From an uncultured Oscillospiraceae bacterium (GTDB lineage: Bacteria; Bacillota; Clostridia; Oscillospirales; Oscillospiraceae), in the NCBI GenBank assembly GCA_934591635.1, contig CAKTPI010000012.1:1-45900 (forward strand): 45,900 bases of DNA, given 5' to 3'. Of the stretch, positions 1 through 7,494 are shown piece after piece; the stretch's first letter is position 1, and the number at the start of each line of letters is the position of its first letter. Made by a program: the position numbers and the translations under genes. The notes beneath the pieces are model-generated. The model saw only the letters and a list, made by a program, of their open reading frames with translations, had not been told where the DNA came from and ran no database searches.

Positions 1-468
1 CTGTCGGACTTTCCGGCACTCATCGGCGCATTTGCCTTTGGACCGATTTCCGGTCTGCTTATTGAACTTGTCAAAAACACCTTGCAGCTTATGACCACCT
101 CTACCGGAGGCATCGGAGAGATCGCCAACTTTCTGATGGGCGCTTCCTATGTAGTTGCTGCCGGGGTTATTTATAAACACCACAAAACCAAGAAAACTGC
201 ATGGATTGCCTGTATCTCTGCCAGCTTCGTGATGGGCATTGTCGCAGCGCTGGCGAACTACTTTATCCTGCTGCCGCTGTTTGAAACCTTTATGCCGCTG
301 GATCAGCTCATCGCCTCCTTCGGCGCATTTTTGCCGTTCATTCATACAAAGCTGGACATTGTGCTGTTCAATGCCTTGCCCTTCAACATTCTGAAAGGAC
401 TTGTCATCGGCGGCTTTACCATGCTGACATACAAGCGGCTCACGCCGATTCTGAAAGGAGTTCACTAA
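1..468 (+). CDS. ribU: Riboflavin ECF transporter S component RibU (5' end outside window)
   Basis: The reading frame is open from the first base, so the N-terminus is missing; 155 residues remain. RibU is the substrate-binding membrane subunit of an energy-coupling-factor transporter that imports riboflavin with a shared EcfAA'T module. The visible part begins FPALIGAFAFGP and continues with IELVKNTLQL, a stretch typical of RibU, followed by several hydrophobic helices and a short basic tail (TYKRLTPILKG). The stop codon lies one base before the next ATG, and the SD sequence of the nitroreductase (AAAGGAG) is inside its last codons, so the two are co-translated. An FMN riboswitch would be expected upstream but is outside the window. 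The family call is by eye and fairly secure; the flavin genes downstream support it. Confidence 0.85.
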   Translation: MSDFPALIGAFAFGPISGLLIELVKNTLQLMTTSTGGIGEIANFLMGASYVVAAGVIYKHHKTKKTAWIACISASFVMGIVAALANYFILLPLFETFMPLDQLIASFGAFLPFIHTKLDIVLFNALPFNILKGLVIGGFTMLTYKRLTPILKGVH

Positions 469-469
469 T

Positions 470-1087
470 ATGGATTTCATGGATATTTCCAAGCGCCGCG
501 TGACCACCCGGCAGTTTGCGCCTATTCCCGTGGAGCAGGAAAAGCTGGACAAGATTCTGGAAGCCGGACGCTGGGCGCCTACGGCAGTCAACGCCCAGCC
601 CCAGCGGATCCTCGTGTTGAACACCCGTGAGAGTCTGGAAAAGGTACGGGCGTTCTGCACCTTCAATTATAATCCGAAGTATGCCGAGCTGGACAGCTCC
701 TGCGACGATAAGGAACATAATCAATGCGTGTATTACTACGGCGCACCGCTGGTGCTGCTGGTCTGCTATGACCGGGACGCCTGTTGGAAACACCCGGAAA
801 GCGGAGAATCCAGCGGCTCCACGGACGCCACCATCGTTTCCACGCACATGATGCTGGAAGCGGCAAGCATCGGGCTTGGTACGGTCTGGATCAGCTACTT
901 TGACAAGCAGAAAGCCCGTGAACTGCTGCATTTGCCGGAAAGCTGGGAAATCAACAACATGATCTACATCGGTTACCCGGCAGAGAATTTTGTGCCAAAT
1001 CCGAAAATGAGCGGCAAGCGCTACCCGCTGTCCCATTCCGTGTGGTATAATTCCTTAGAGGACGGTGAACGCCATGACGAGAACTGA
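470..1087 (+). CDS. Nitroreductase-family FMN oxidoreductase
   Basis: A 205-residue flavoenzyme of the nitroreductase fold, which uses FMN and NAD(P)H to reduce nitro or quinone-like compounds; the physiological substrate is unknown. The N-terminal RRVTTRQF and the EAGRWAPTAVNAQPQ segment match the FMN phosphate-binding region, and STDATIVSTHMMLEAASIGLG is the conserved central helix. Length is normal for the family. The ATG is preceded by AAAGGAG within ribU, one base after the ribU stop. The 3' end overlaps the next gene by 14 nt. Its place next to a riboflavin importer and a flavin/Fe-S protein points to one flavin redox unit, which is inference from context. Confidence 0.88.
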   Translation: MDFMDISKRRVTTRQFAPIPVEQEKLDKILEAGRWAPTAVNAQPQRILVLNTRESLEKVRAFCTFNYNPKYAELDSSCDDKEHNQCVYYYGAPLVLLVCYDRDACWKHPESGESSGSTDATIVSTHMMLEAASIGLGTVWISYFDKQKARELLHLPESWEINNMIYIGYPAENFVPNPKMSGKRYPLSHSVWYNSLEDGERHDEN

Positions 1088-1682
1088 TTATCTGAAACTT
1101 CTGGTAGAGGGTATCCACTCCACTACTATTGCCACCATCGGTGCAGACGGGCATCCGCAGACCCGCGTCATCGACATGATGCTCTATGACAAGCAGGGCG
1201 TGTATTTTCTTACTGCAAGAGGCAAGGCATTCTATGCCCAGCTTATGGAGCAGGGCTACATTGCACTGTCCGCCACCAAAGACAAAATCTCGATCTCCCT
1301 GCGGGGTAAGATCAAAAACATCGGCAGCGAGAAGCTGGACGAGATTTTCGAGAAAAATACCTATATGCAGTCCATCTATCCCGGCGATACCCGCAGTGCG
1401 TTAGAGGTGTTTTGCCTGTACGAAGCGGACGGCGAGTATTTTGACATCAGCGCCCCGGAGCACATTGTCCGGGACAGCTTCGCCATCGGCAAAGCGGCAC
1501 AGGAAGTACCGGGCTACTATGTAGGCGAAGGCTGCATCGGCTGCAAGCTGTGCTATTCTGCCTGTCCACAGAAGTGCATCGACATTACAAAGAAGCCTGT
1601 GGTGATCGACCAGCGCCATTGCTTGCACTGCGGGCGGTGTGCGGAAACCTGCCCTAAGCAGGTTATCGAAAAGAGGTTTTGA
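1074..1682 (+). CDS. Pyridoxamine-oxidase-like flavin split barrel fused to a 2x[4Fe-4S] ferredoxin
   Basis: About 202 residues. Residues 1-130 resemble the FMN-binding split barrel of the pyridoxamine 5'-phosphate oxidase family (TRTDYLKLLVEG, then an ATIGADGHPQTRVIDM strand pair). The C-terminus carries two [4Fe-4S] motifs, CIGCKLCYSACPQKC and CLHCGRCAETCPKQV. The protein probably passes electrons between its clusters and a bound flavin; the partner is unknown. A GTG nine bases upstream (1065) is a possible start, but AGAGGA at 1057-1062 is better spaced (11 nt) for ATG 1074. It overlaps the nitroreductase by 14 nt and ends two bases before the macrodomain ATG, so it belongs to the same operon. 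Confidence 0.85.
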   Translation: MTRTDYLKLLVEGIHSTTIATIGADGHPQTRVIDMMLYDKQGVYFLTARGKAFYAQLMEQGYIALSATKDKISISLRGKIKNIGSEKLDEIFEKNTYMQSIYPGDTRSALEVFCLYEADGEYFDISAPEHIVRDSFAIGKAAQEVPGYYVGEGCIGCKLCYSACPQKCIDITKKPVVIDQRHCLHCGRCAETCPKQVIEKRF

Positions 1683-1684
1683 CC

Positions 1685-2464
1685 ATGAACCAGAGTGAAA
1701 AAAGACTGTTTCTCATACAATCTCTGCTGAATGAGCGCCCTTCCTGCCATCGGCAGCCAATCCCCGCAGATGCAGAACGGCAGAAGATTTTGCTGCGTGG
1801 GCTGATGAACGTCCGCAGGCCCCAGCCCATAGATGCCGCTTTCCTGCAGGTGCAGGACAACTATCTGCAACAGGAAACGACTGCGAAGGGTGTCACTGAT
1901 CTTGCAGATTTATCCCCCCTCCAGCCGGGGCTGTACCTCTGGCAGGGTGATATTACGACGCTCAAGTGCGATGCCATCGTCAATGCTGCCAACAGCAGCA
2001 TGACAGGCTGCTATATCCCGAACCATCGCTGCATCGACAACGCCATTCACACCTTTGCGGGTGTAGAACTGCGGCTTGCCTGTGAAGAATTGATGGAACA
2101 GCAGGGCTATCCCGAACCCACCGGACAGGCAAAAATCACCCCGGCATTTAATTTGCCCTGTCGGTATGTGCTGCACACGGTTGGACCTATCATCAACGGG
2201 CGCGTGACCAAAGAGGACGAGAAACTTCTTGCTTCCTGCTACCGCTCCTGCTTGGAGCTGGCGGCAGAGAATACTCTGGAAAGCGTGGCGTTTTGTTGTA
2301 TTTCCACGGGTGAGTTTCATTTTCCAAACGAGCTTGCAGCAAGGATTGCCGTGGCAACGGTCAAAGAATTCCTGAAAGAGCAAACTAGTATCAAGAAGGT
2401 GATCTTCAATGTTTTCAAAGATTTGGACAAAACCATCTACGAAGAGCTGCTCCGGGCAGATTGA
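1685..2464 (+). CDS. Zinc-dependent macrodomain protein-ADP-ribose hydrolase
   Basis: A 259-residue macrodomain protein expected to remove ADP-ribose from proteins. Visible signatures are LWQGDITTLKCDAIVNAANS (the ADP-ribose-binding loop) and GCYIPNHRCIDNAIHTFAG, whose Cys, His and Cys match the zinc-binding signature of the Zn-macro subclass linked to class M sirtuins (Rack et al. 2015, from memory). A TTG at 1679 is in frame, but AAGAGG fits ATG 1685 better. The next gene, a SirTM sirtuin, begins 56 nt before this stop in another frame. In the family the sirtuin adds and this enzyme removes ADP-ribose on a lipoylated GcvH-like protein; no gcvH-L or lplA lies in the window, so the target here is unknown. 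Confidence 0.9.
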   Translation: MNQSEKRLFLIQSLLNERPSCHRQPIPADAERQKILLRGLMNVRRPQPIDAAFLQVQDNYLQQETTAKGVTDLADLSPLQPGLYLWQGDITTLKCDAIVNAANSSMTGCYIPNHRCIDNAIHTFAGVELRLACEELMEQQGYPEPTGQAKITPAFNLPCRYVLHTVGPIINGRVTKEDEKLLASCYRSCLELAAENTLESVAFCCISTGEFHFPNELAARIAVATVKEFLKEQTSIKKVIFNVFKDLDKTIYEELLRAD

Positions 2465-3275
2465 GCGATTGGAAGCGGCATTGCAGGAATGCGATGCTGT
2501 CGTGATTGGTGCAGGCTCCGGCCTGTCTACCGCGGCGGGATTTACCTACGCCGGGGAGCGGTTTGAACAGTATTTCTCCGACTTTGCGCAAAAATATGGC
2601 TTTTCTGATATGTACTCCGGCGGTTTTTATCCCTTTCCCACTCCAGAAGAGCATTGGGCCTACTGGAGCCGCTATGTGCTCATCAACCGCTATCTGGATC
2701 CTCCCAAGCCGGTCTATCAGGACCTTCTGAAGCTGGTTGCAAACCGAGATTATTTTGTCATCACCACAAATGTGGATCATTGCTTCCAGAAAGCAGGCTT
2801 CGACAAAAAACGGCTCTTCTACACACAGGGTGACTACGGCCTGTTCCAGTGCAGTGAGCCGTGCTGTCAGGAGACCTTTGACAATGAAGCCGCCATACAG
2901 GCCATGGTTGCCCAACAGCAGAACCGAAAAATCCCCACTTCCCTACTCCCTACCTGTCCCCACTGCGGCCGTCCCCTAACCATGAACCTGCGGGCGGATA
3001 ACCGCTTCGTGGAGGACGCCGGTTGGCACCAGGCAGCAGAGCGCTGCGAAACTTTTCTGCGCACCCGTGCCGGCCAAAGAATTCTCTTCCTGGAGCTGGG
3101 CGTGGGTTATAACACCCCCGGCATCATCAAATATCCATTCTGGCAGATGACGGCTAAAAATCCGAATGCCACCTATGCTTGTATCAACCGTGGGCAGGCC
3201 ATCTGCCCCGGGGAAATCGAAAAGCAATCTATCTGCATTGACGGGGATATTGGGGAGATTCTGACTTTGCTTTGA
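2409..3275 (+). CDS. Class M sirtuin (SirTM), predicted protein ADP-ribosyltransferase
   Basis: A 288-residue Sir2-fold protein. The NAD-binding GAGSGLSTAAGF and TTNVDHCF motifs are clear. Where deacetylase sirtuins have a catalytic His (LHG), this one has Gln (YTQGDYG), as in SirTM enzymes that transfer ADP-ribose instead of deacetylating. Structural zinc is probably held by Cys in CSEPCC and CPHCGRP. ATG 2409 has a good SD (AAGAAGG, 9 nt) inside the macrodomain gene; no other in-frame start was seen before the NAD motif. The 56-nt overlap suggests coupled translation. In known operons SirTM acts on lipoylated GcvH-L and is opposed by the adjacent macrodomain; here the neighbours are flavin and Fe-S redox proteins, so a link to redox stress is plausible but inferred. 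Confidence 0.9.
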   Translation: MFSKIWTKPSTKSCSGQIERLEAALQECDAVVIGAGSGLSTAAGFTYAGERFEQYFSDFAQKYGFSDMYSGGFYPFPTPEEHWAYWSRYVLINRYLDPPKPVYQDLLKLVANRDYFVITTNVDHCFQKAGFDKKRLFYTQGDYGLFQCSEPCCQETFDNEAAIQAMVAQQQNRKIPTSLLPTCPHCGRPLTMNLRADNRFVEDAGWHQAAERCETFLRTRAGQRILFLELGVGYNTPGIIKYPFWQMTAKNPNATYACINRGQAICPGEIEKQSICIDGDIGEILTLL

Positions 3276-3342
3276 AGGAAGCGAATTCCGGCTTTATGCG
3301 TAAATCCCCCTCAAGAACGCATTGCCCCATGCTCTAAACACA

Positions 3343-3371
3343 TTGACTTCTATGATGTAATTTACTATAAA
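3343..3371 (+). promoter_or_regulatory. Sigma-A promoter of the flavodoxin gene
   Basis: TTGACT, a 17-nt spacer and TATAAA. It lies in the 205-bp gap after the sirtuin gene and points at the flavodoxin, giving a leader of about 100 nt in which nothing else was recognised. Confidence 0.7.
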
Positions 3372-3481
3372 TAACGGCAGGATAGAAGGTTGGCGGCTGC
3401 CATTCGGTTTATGAGCGGCAGGGGGAGCGCAGCAGGCGTTTTCCCATTATTCCATTATTTCTTGAGTCAAATCGGAGGTTT

Positions 3482-3964
3482 TTGTATGAGCAAAAACTGG
3501 TTGCATATTTCTCTGTGTCAGGCATCACCGCCCAGGTCGCAGAAAAGCTGGCTGAGGCTATCGGGGCAGATGTTTTCCCCATCGTGCCAGAGGTTCCCTA
3601 TACAGATGCGGACCTGAACTGGATGGATAAAAAATCCCGCAGCACCCTGGAGATGAACGATCCCGCCTCCCGTCCGGCAATTGCGAGAAAAAGCAGCAAT
3701 ATGGATGCCTACGAGGTGATTTTCGTGGGCTTCCCGATTTGGTGGTATGTTGCGCCGACCATCATCAATACCTTTCTGGAAAGCTATGATCTGACCGGCA
3801 AAGCCGTGGTTCCCTTTGCCACCTCCGGCGGCAGCGGCATGGGGAAGACCAATGCCCGCCTGGCGCCCAGCTGCAAGGGTGCCAAGCTGCTGGAAGGAAA
3901 AGTATTCAAGCGGAATGTTACTCCGCAGGAGCTGACCGCCTGGGCAGAGGGGCTGAAGCTTTAA
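3482..3964 (+). CDS. Flavodoxin, with a start region damaged by a one-base deletion
   Basis: 160 residues of flavodoxin: an FMN-binding loop near the N-terminus (AYFSVSGITAQVAEKLAEAI) and VGFPIWWYVAPTIINTFLESY with the aromatic residues that stack on the flavin. It is an electron carrier in the cytoplasm. The frame can only start at TTG 3482, just 3 nt after GGAGG. ATG 3486 sits 7 nt after GGAGG, where a start should be, but is out of frame: it reads MSKNW and stops at 3617. One extra A in the five-A run at 3492-3496 would give MSKKLVAYFS, the usual flavodoxin start. So this is either a sequencing or slippage deletion, a rarely expressed gene using TTG, or a recent pseudogene. Confidence 0.8.
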   Translation: MYEQKLVAYFSVSGITAQVAEKLAEAIGADVFPIVPEVPYTDADLNWMDKKSRSTLEMNDPASRPAIARKSSNMDAYEVIFVGFPIWWYVAPTIINTFLESYDLTGKAVVPFATSGGSGMGKTNARLAPSCKGAKLLEGKVFKRNVTPQELTAWAEGLKL

Positions 3965-4003
3965 GGCAGCCGTGTAAGAACGGTTTTTATAAGGAGCCCC
4001 ATC

Positions 4004-4165
4004 ATGCATCTGAGAACCTACAAGATTCTGGCCATTATTACAATGGGTACACCTGTTATCGGACTTGTCACCTTTTTGGGCGGCATGCGCCCCGTCAATA
4101 TTGGTGCTTTTGTTTTTCCGCTTCTGCTCAGCACCTTTTTCTTTCCTCAGCATAAGAAGAAGTAA
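4004..4165 (+). CDS. Small two-helix membrane protein, 53 residues
   Basis: Starts at ATG 4004 after AAGGAG and encodes 53 residues: MHLRTYK, a hydrophobic helix (ILAIITMGTPVIGLVTFLGG), the turn MRPVNIGA, a second helix ending FPLLLSTFFF, and a basic tail PQHKKK. It lies 39 nt after the flavodoxin stop and before a terminator, so it is the last gene of that transcript. No family was recognised. The SD, codon composition and basic-flanked membrane segments support a real gene. Confidence 0.65.
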   Translation: MHLRTYKILAIITMGTPVIGLVTFLGGMRPVNIGAFVFPLLLSTFFFPQHKKK

Positions 4166-4192
4166 TTCGTGCCGTTCCCAATAGCCAACGTA

Positions 4193-4229
4193 AAAGGACG
4201 TGCTGCATTTTTTGCGGCACGTCCTTTTT
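4193..4229 (+). terminator. Rho-independent terminator after the flavodoxin unit
   Basis: A long stem (AAAGGACGTGCTGC against GCGGCACGTCCTTTT, with one bulge) closed by a run of T and followed by T residues. Its A-rich left side makes it likely to serve the convergent gene at 4236-4520 as well. Confidence 0.8.
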
Positions 4230-4235
4230 GGGCTG

Positions 4236-4520
4236 TTACAGCGCGTAGTAATTGACTTCCATCAGGCGCTGCAGGGCTTCGTTGGCTTCCTCATCGGTGA
4301 AAAGAGCAGTGAAACGCTTATCCACCGCCAACGCCTCCAGGCTCCATTCCAGATGGTGAATCCGGTTAAGCCCGGCAAAGCCATCGCTTGTGCGGCTGCC
4401 GGAAAGCGCCCTGTGGGCCGCTTTCATGGCCTCCTCCGGTGGGATGGGGCGCATGCGTATCCCCGCGGCAGCGGCATTTTTGCGGCACTGCTCCCAGGCT
4501 GCAAGAAAGGCTTGTTCCAT
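4236..4520 (-). CDS. Hypothetical protein, 94 residues
   Basis: Reads MEQAFLAAWEQCRKNAAAAGIRMR and continues as a soluble, alpha-helix-rich, acidic protein ending NEALQRLMEVNYYAL. ATG 4520 was chosen because AAGGAG lies 8 nt upstream; an in-frame start 24 nt earlier has no SD. It lies downstream of the transglutaminase gene on the same strand, 53 bp away, and may be the last gene of that operon. No family was recognised. Confidence 0.6.
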   Translation of the reverse strand: MEQAFLAAWEQCRKNAAAAGIRMRPIPPEEAMKAAHRALSGSRTSDGFAGLNRIHHLEWSLEALAVDKRFTALFTDEEANEALQRLMEVNYYAL

Positions 4521-4573
4521 GTTAATTTCTCCTTTTTGTGACACACATTCGGTTGTAGAAATCTAAAATTCCC

Positions 4574-6577
4574 CTAAATCGCCGCATAAACATACCGGTA
4601 CAAAAGCTTTCTCCACCAGGGGGCTTTGCGCAGCTTCCGGCGGTAAGCGGTCTGGCAGAGGGCAAAGGCGCGCAGTTCCTCTTCGGTAAGGGTATGCTGG
4701 CTGTACAGCGCCTTCTCTGTCATTTCCTGCAGGGCATCCGGCACCTTGCGTCCTGTCAGGCGGGCCAGCGTTTCCAGGTGACGGGCACTGGCAACGGCCC
4801 GCTGATTGGCATTGCCCCGCTGCTCTCTGCGCTGCCGCAGCCGGATGCGCACCAGCCGCTGCCCCTCAGCCAATAAGGCCAGCAGCGCAATGCTCAACAC
4901 CGTCAGCGGAAGCCACAGAGGAAGCGTCCGCCCCTTCTCCGGCTGACTTGCTTCCTGGGGCGGCTGAGTGGGAACCAGGGCAGTCGGGGCCGTTGGATCC
5001 GCCGGTTGGGTAGCCGGCTGAGCAGACTGGGCCGTTGGTTCCGGCAGCGTGGGTTCCTCCGGGCCTGCCGGGGTGGCCTCCAGAATATGCCAGCCCCAGG
5101 TGCGGTAATTATAATACTCCACCCAGGCATGGGCATCGTCCGAGGTGACGGGCACCGGCTCTCCCGCCTTGGCATCCACCCGGTAGCCGGTGACATACCG
5201 GGCCGGAATACCTGCGCTGCGCAGCAGCACCGCCGCCGCAGTGGCAAAATGCACGCAATAGCCGCGGTCTCCCTGTTCCAAAAACCACAGAGCGAAATCG
5301 TCCGCCTCCGGGGCCATAGCCGTCCCGGTGCGGTCGTAAACGGCACATTCCCGGACAAAGGCGGCCACATTCTCCGCCGTCTGCTCCACATTTTCCGTGG
5401 AAATATCCGCCGCCTGAATCAGCGCCCTGGCCCGCATGCCGGTGTGCTCCGGAAGGGTAAGCCACTGATCCCCGGGGTAGGCCGCCAGTGAAAACTCTCG
5501 TAGGCGGTAGTACTCCGTTCCGGCTCCATCCTCATTTTCCGCCTTTCCCTCCCGGAGAAATACCTGTCCATCCGGGAAAGCGGGCACCAGGAGATTCTCC
5601 TGCTTGCTCAGCAGCTCCAGCTGCACCGTTCCCCGCTCCTCGCCGCTTCCGGCCAGGGTATCCTGCCGGCCGGCGGAAGATTCCCACGCGGTGCCCGTAT
5701 ACACGTCATAATCCTGTACCCGCAGGTAAAGGGGGCCGGTCTTCTGGGCGGTGACCTCCGCCACAGGAATGCCAAGAAGCAATTGGGTAGGTAGGCTGGA
5801 AAGCTCCACCTTCTCCCTGGGCTTCAGGCCGGAAAGAAGCTCCATTCCCTGGGTTTGCAGCGCCTGGGGCAGACTCATCAGGGTAGAAAACAAATTTTCC
5901 CGCAGGGTTTGGGTGGTATTGACAAAGCTCGCCTGGGGGAAACAGGAAAACAGCACCGCCAGCGCCAGTGCCACGGGGATGGCAGCCGTCCCGCAAAGCC
6001 GGGCGGCCTGACCGCCGTTTTCCCGCCGCACACTGTCCGTCAGCAGCAGCAGACTCACCCCCAGCAGCAGCCCAAACAGACTCTGGGCCGCCGGAACCGT
6101 ATCCGTCACCACCATGCAGGCGCCCAGACTTCCCAGCAGCAGAACCACCGGCAAAAGATTGCCCTTGCGGCGGCACACAGTGCGGCTCACCGCGAAAATG
6201 ATGAACATGGCCAGCACCGTCAGCGGCCAGTCCGCCGCCGTTGGTTCCACCTGCAGCACCTCCGGCACGCCGAAGCCGTAGCCTGCGTCATAGGCCTTGG
6301 CCATTACCCCCAGAGTGCCCAACAGCTGCGGGCCAAAGCTGCCATGGTGCCAGAGCCAGCCGAAAAATACGGCGGCAATCACCAGCAGCCACACCGTTCC
6401 GCGCCGGTGGAGCATCAGCACTGTACAAAGAAGCGTCCAGGCAAGCCAAACTCCCGCCATGAGATATTCGGCATCCACCCGGAGGTGAAAGGCCGTTGTC
6501 AGGCAGCCCACAGCGCTCCAGGCGCAGAGCAGCGAAAGGGCCGCTGACTCCAGCGCCTGGGGGAATTTACGCTTCAT
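4574..6577 (-). CDS. TgpA-like membrane transglutaminase-domain protein
   Basis: About 667 residues: a block of some six membrane helices, an extracytoplasmic region, a transglutaminase-like domain, a Pro/Thr/Ala/Gln-rich linker, one more membrane helix and a basic cytoplasmic tail. The transglutaminase triad is visible as Cys in GDRGYCVHFATAAAVLLRSA, His in DDAHAWVEYY and Asp or its equivalent near WHILEATP. Such proteins form the third member of MoxR-DUF58-TgpA operons; the reaction (cross-linking or proteolysis) is not settled. The ATG overlaps the end of the DUF58 gene. ATG 6577 is 8 nt from a GGGGG stretch; ATG 6583 is also possible. Confidence 0.85.
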   Translation of the reverse strand: MKRKFPQALESAALSLLCAWSAVGCLTTAFHLRVDAEYLMAGVWLAWTLLCTVLMLHRRGTVWLLVIAAVFFGWLWHHGSFGPQLLGTLGVMAKAYDAGYGFGVPEVLQVEPTAADWPLTVLAMFIIFAVSRTVCRRKGNLLPVVLLLGSLGACMVVTDTVPAAQSLFGLLLGVSLLLLTDSVRRENGGQAARLCGTAAIPVALALAVLFSCFPQASFVNTTQTLRENLFSTLMSLPQALQTQGMELLSGLKPREKVELSSLPTQLLLGIPVAEVTAQKTGPLYLRVQDYDVYTGTAWESSAGRQDTLAGSGEERGTVQLELLSKQENLLVPAFPDGQVFLREGKAENEDGAGTEYYRLREFSLAAYPGDQWLTLPEHTGMRARALIQAADISTENVEQTAENVAAFVRECAVYDRTGTAMAPEADDFALWFLEQGDRGYCVHFATAAAVLLRSAGIPARYVTGYRVDAKAGEPVPVTSDDAHAWVEYYNYRTWGWHILEATPAGPEEPTLPEPTAQSAQPATQPADPTAPTALVPTQPPQEASQPEKGRTLPLWLPLTVLSIALLALLAEGQRLVRIRLRQRREQRGNANQRAVASARHLETLARLTGRKVPDALQEMTEKALYSQHTLTEEELRAFALCQTAYRRKLRKAPWWRKLLYRYVYAAI

Positions 6578-7493
6578 CCGCATCACCCCCGATATGATAC
6601 TGCCACTGGGCCGGAGTACCCTCTTCCCAGCTCTGGCCGGGTTCCGCAAGGGGCTGGCACAGCAGCCGGTTCACCGCTTTATAGAGGGTGTCCTGATCCT
6701 CCACATGGGCGCACACTACCCCCGCTCCGGTCAGGGCGTGAATTTCAAAATCCAGCTCCCGCTGCAGTAAGTAATCTCCGGCATAGAGCAGCCGCCCGAA
6801 CTTCCGATCCAGCTCTGCAGGGCTGCCCCGCAGCGCCAGAGTCAGCAGCACTGCCCCCCGCACCGGCTCCATCGGCTCCCGGAGGATCAGGTTGCCCACC
6901 TTGGCCGAGAGCTTCCAATGAAGCTGATTCAGATTATCCCCGGGGCGATAAAGGCGGTGCTCATGATTTTCGGCGTAACCGCCGCCGGTTTTGGGTACCC
7001 AGCTATTGATTTCCATCCGCTGGGGATCTACCAGATCCTCCACTGCCTGAGGTCTGGGCCGCACCACCAGCGTCTGCTCCTTGGTCTTGCGGGCCCGAAA
7101 GGCAAACAGGCCCAGATAATCGCACACCTTCGCCTTTTCCACCGCCACCCGATAGCCGCCGCAATGCTCTGTAGAGAGGCCCCTGTCCTGCTCGTAGCGG
7201 AAGCTCTTGCCGGTGAGGAGATTGGTCACCCGCAGAATGCCCCGGAAGGGAGGCAATGGGAAGGAGCAGCTGCCCAGCAGCCAGATTTCCGCCTCTTCAC
7301 CCTGTTCCAGTACCTCCGCCCCCGCCGGGGCGGCCTGGAAGCTCCAGATTGCAGGCAGGCTCAGCAGCAGGGACAGCCAGGGCAGTCCCACCGCCGTCAG
7401 CAATAAGATCCAGGCCAGCCACTCGCCGCTGGCCACATAATACACTGCTGTGCCGGTGAGCAGCAGCAGGTATTCCAGCCGTCTTGCCGCCAT
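6567..7493 (-). CDS. DUF58 domain-containing protein
   Basis: 308 residues. Two N-terminal hydrophobic segments (EYLLLLTGTAVYYV and WILLLTAVGLPWLSLLLSLP) precede a beta-rich domain and the DUF58 signature YRPGDNLNQLHWKLSAKVGN near residue 195. The DUF58 region is related to von Willebrand A domains and is believed to work with MoxR ATPases in assembling or activating membrane or envelope proteins. One base separates its start from the MoxR stop, and its 3' end overlaps the transglutaminase start, so the three genes are translated as one unit. Substrate unknown. Confidence 0.85.
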   Translation of the reverse strand: MAARRLEYLLLLTGTAVYYVASGEWLAWILLLTAVGLPWLSLLLSLPAIWSFQAAPAGAEVLEQGEEAEIWLLGSCSFPLPPFRGILRVTNLLTGKSFRYEQDRGLSTEHCGGYRVAVEKAKVCDYLGLFAFRARKTKEQTLVVRPRPQAVEDLVDPQRMEINSWVPKTGGGYAENHEHRLYRPGDNLNQLHWKLSAKVGNLILREPMEPVRGAVLLTLALRGSPAELDRKFGRLLYAGDYLLQRELDFEIHALTGAGVVCAHVEDQDTLYKAVNRLLCQPLAEPGQSWEEGTPAQWQYHIGGDADEA

Positions 7494-7494
7494 A

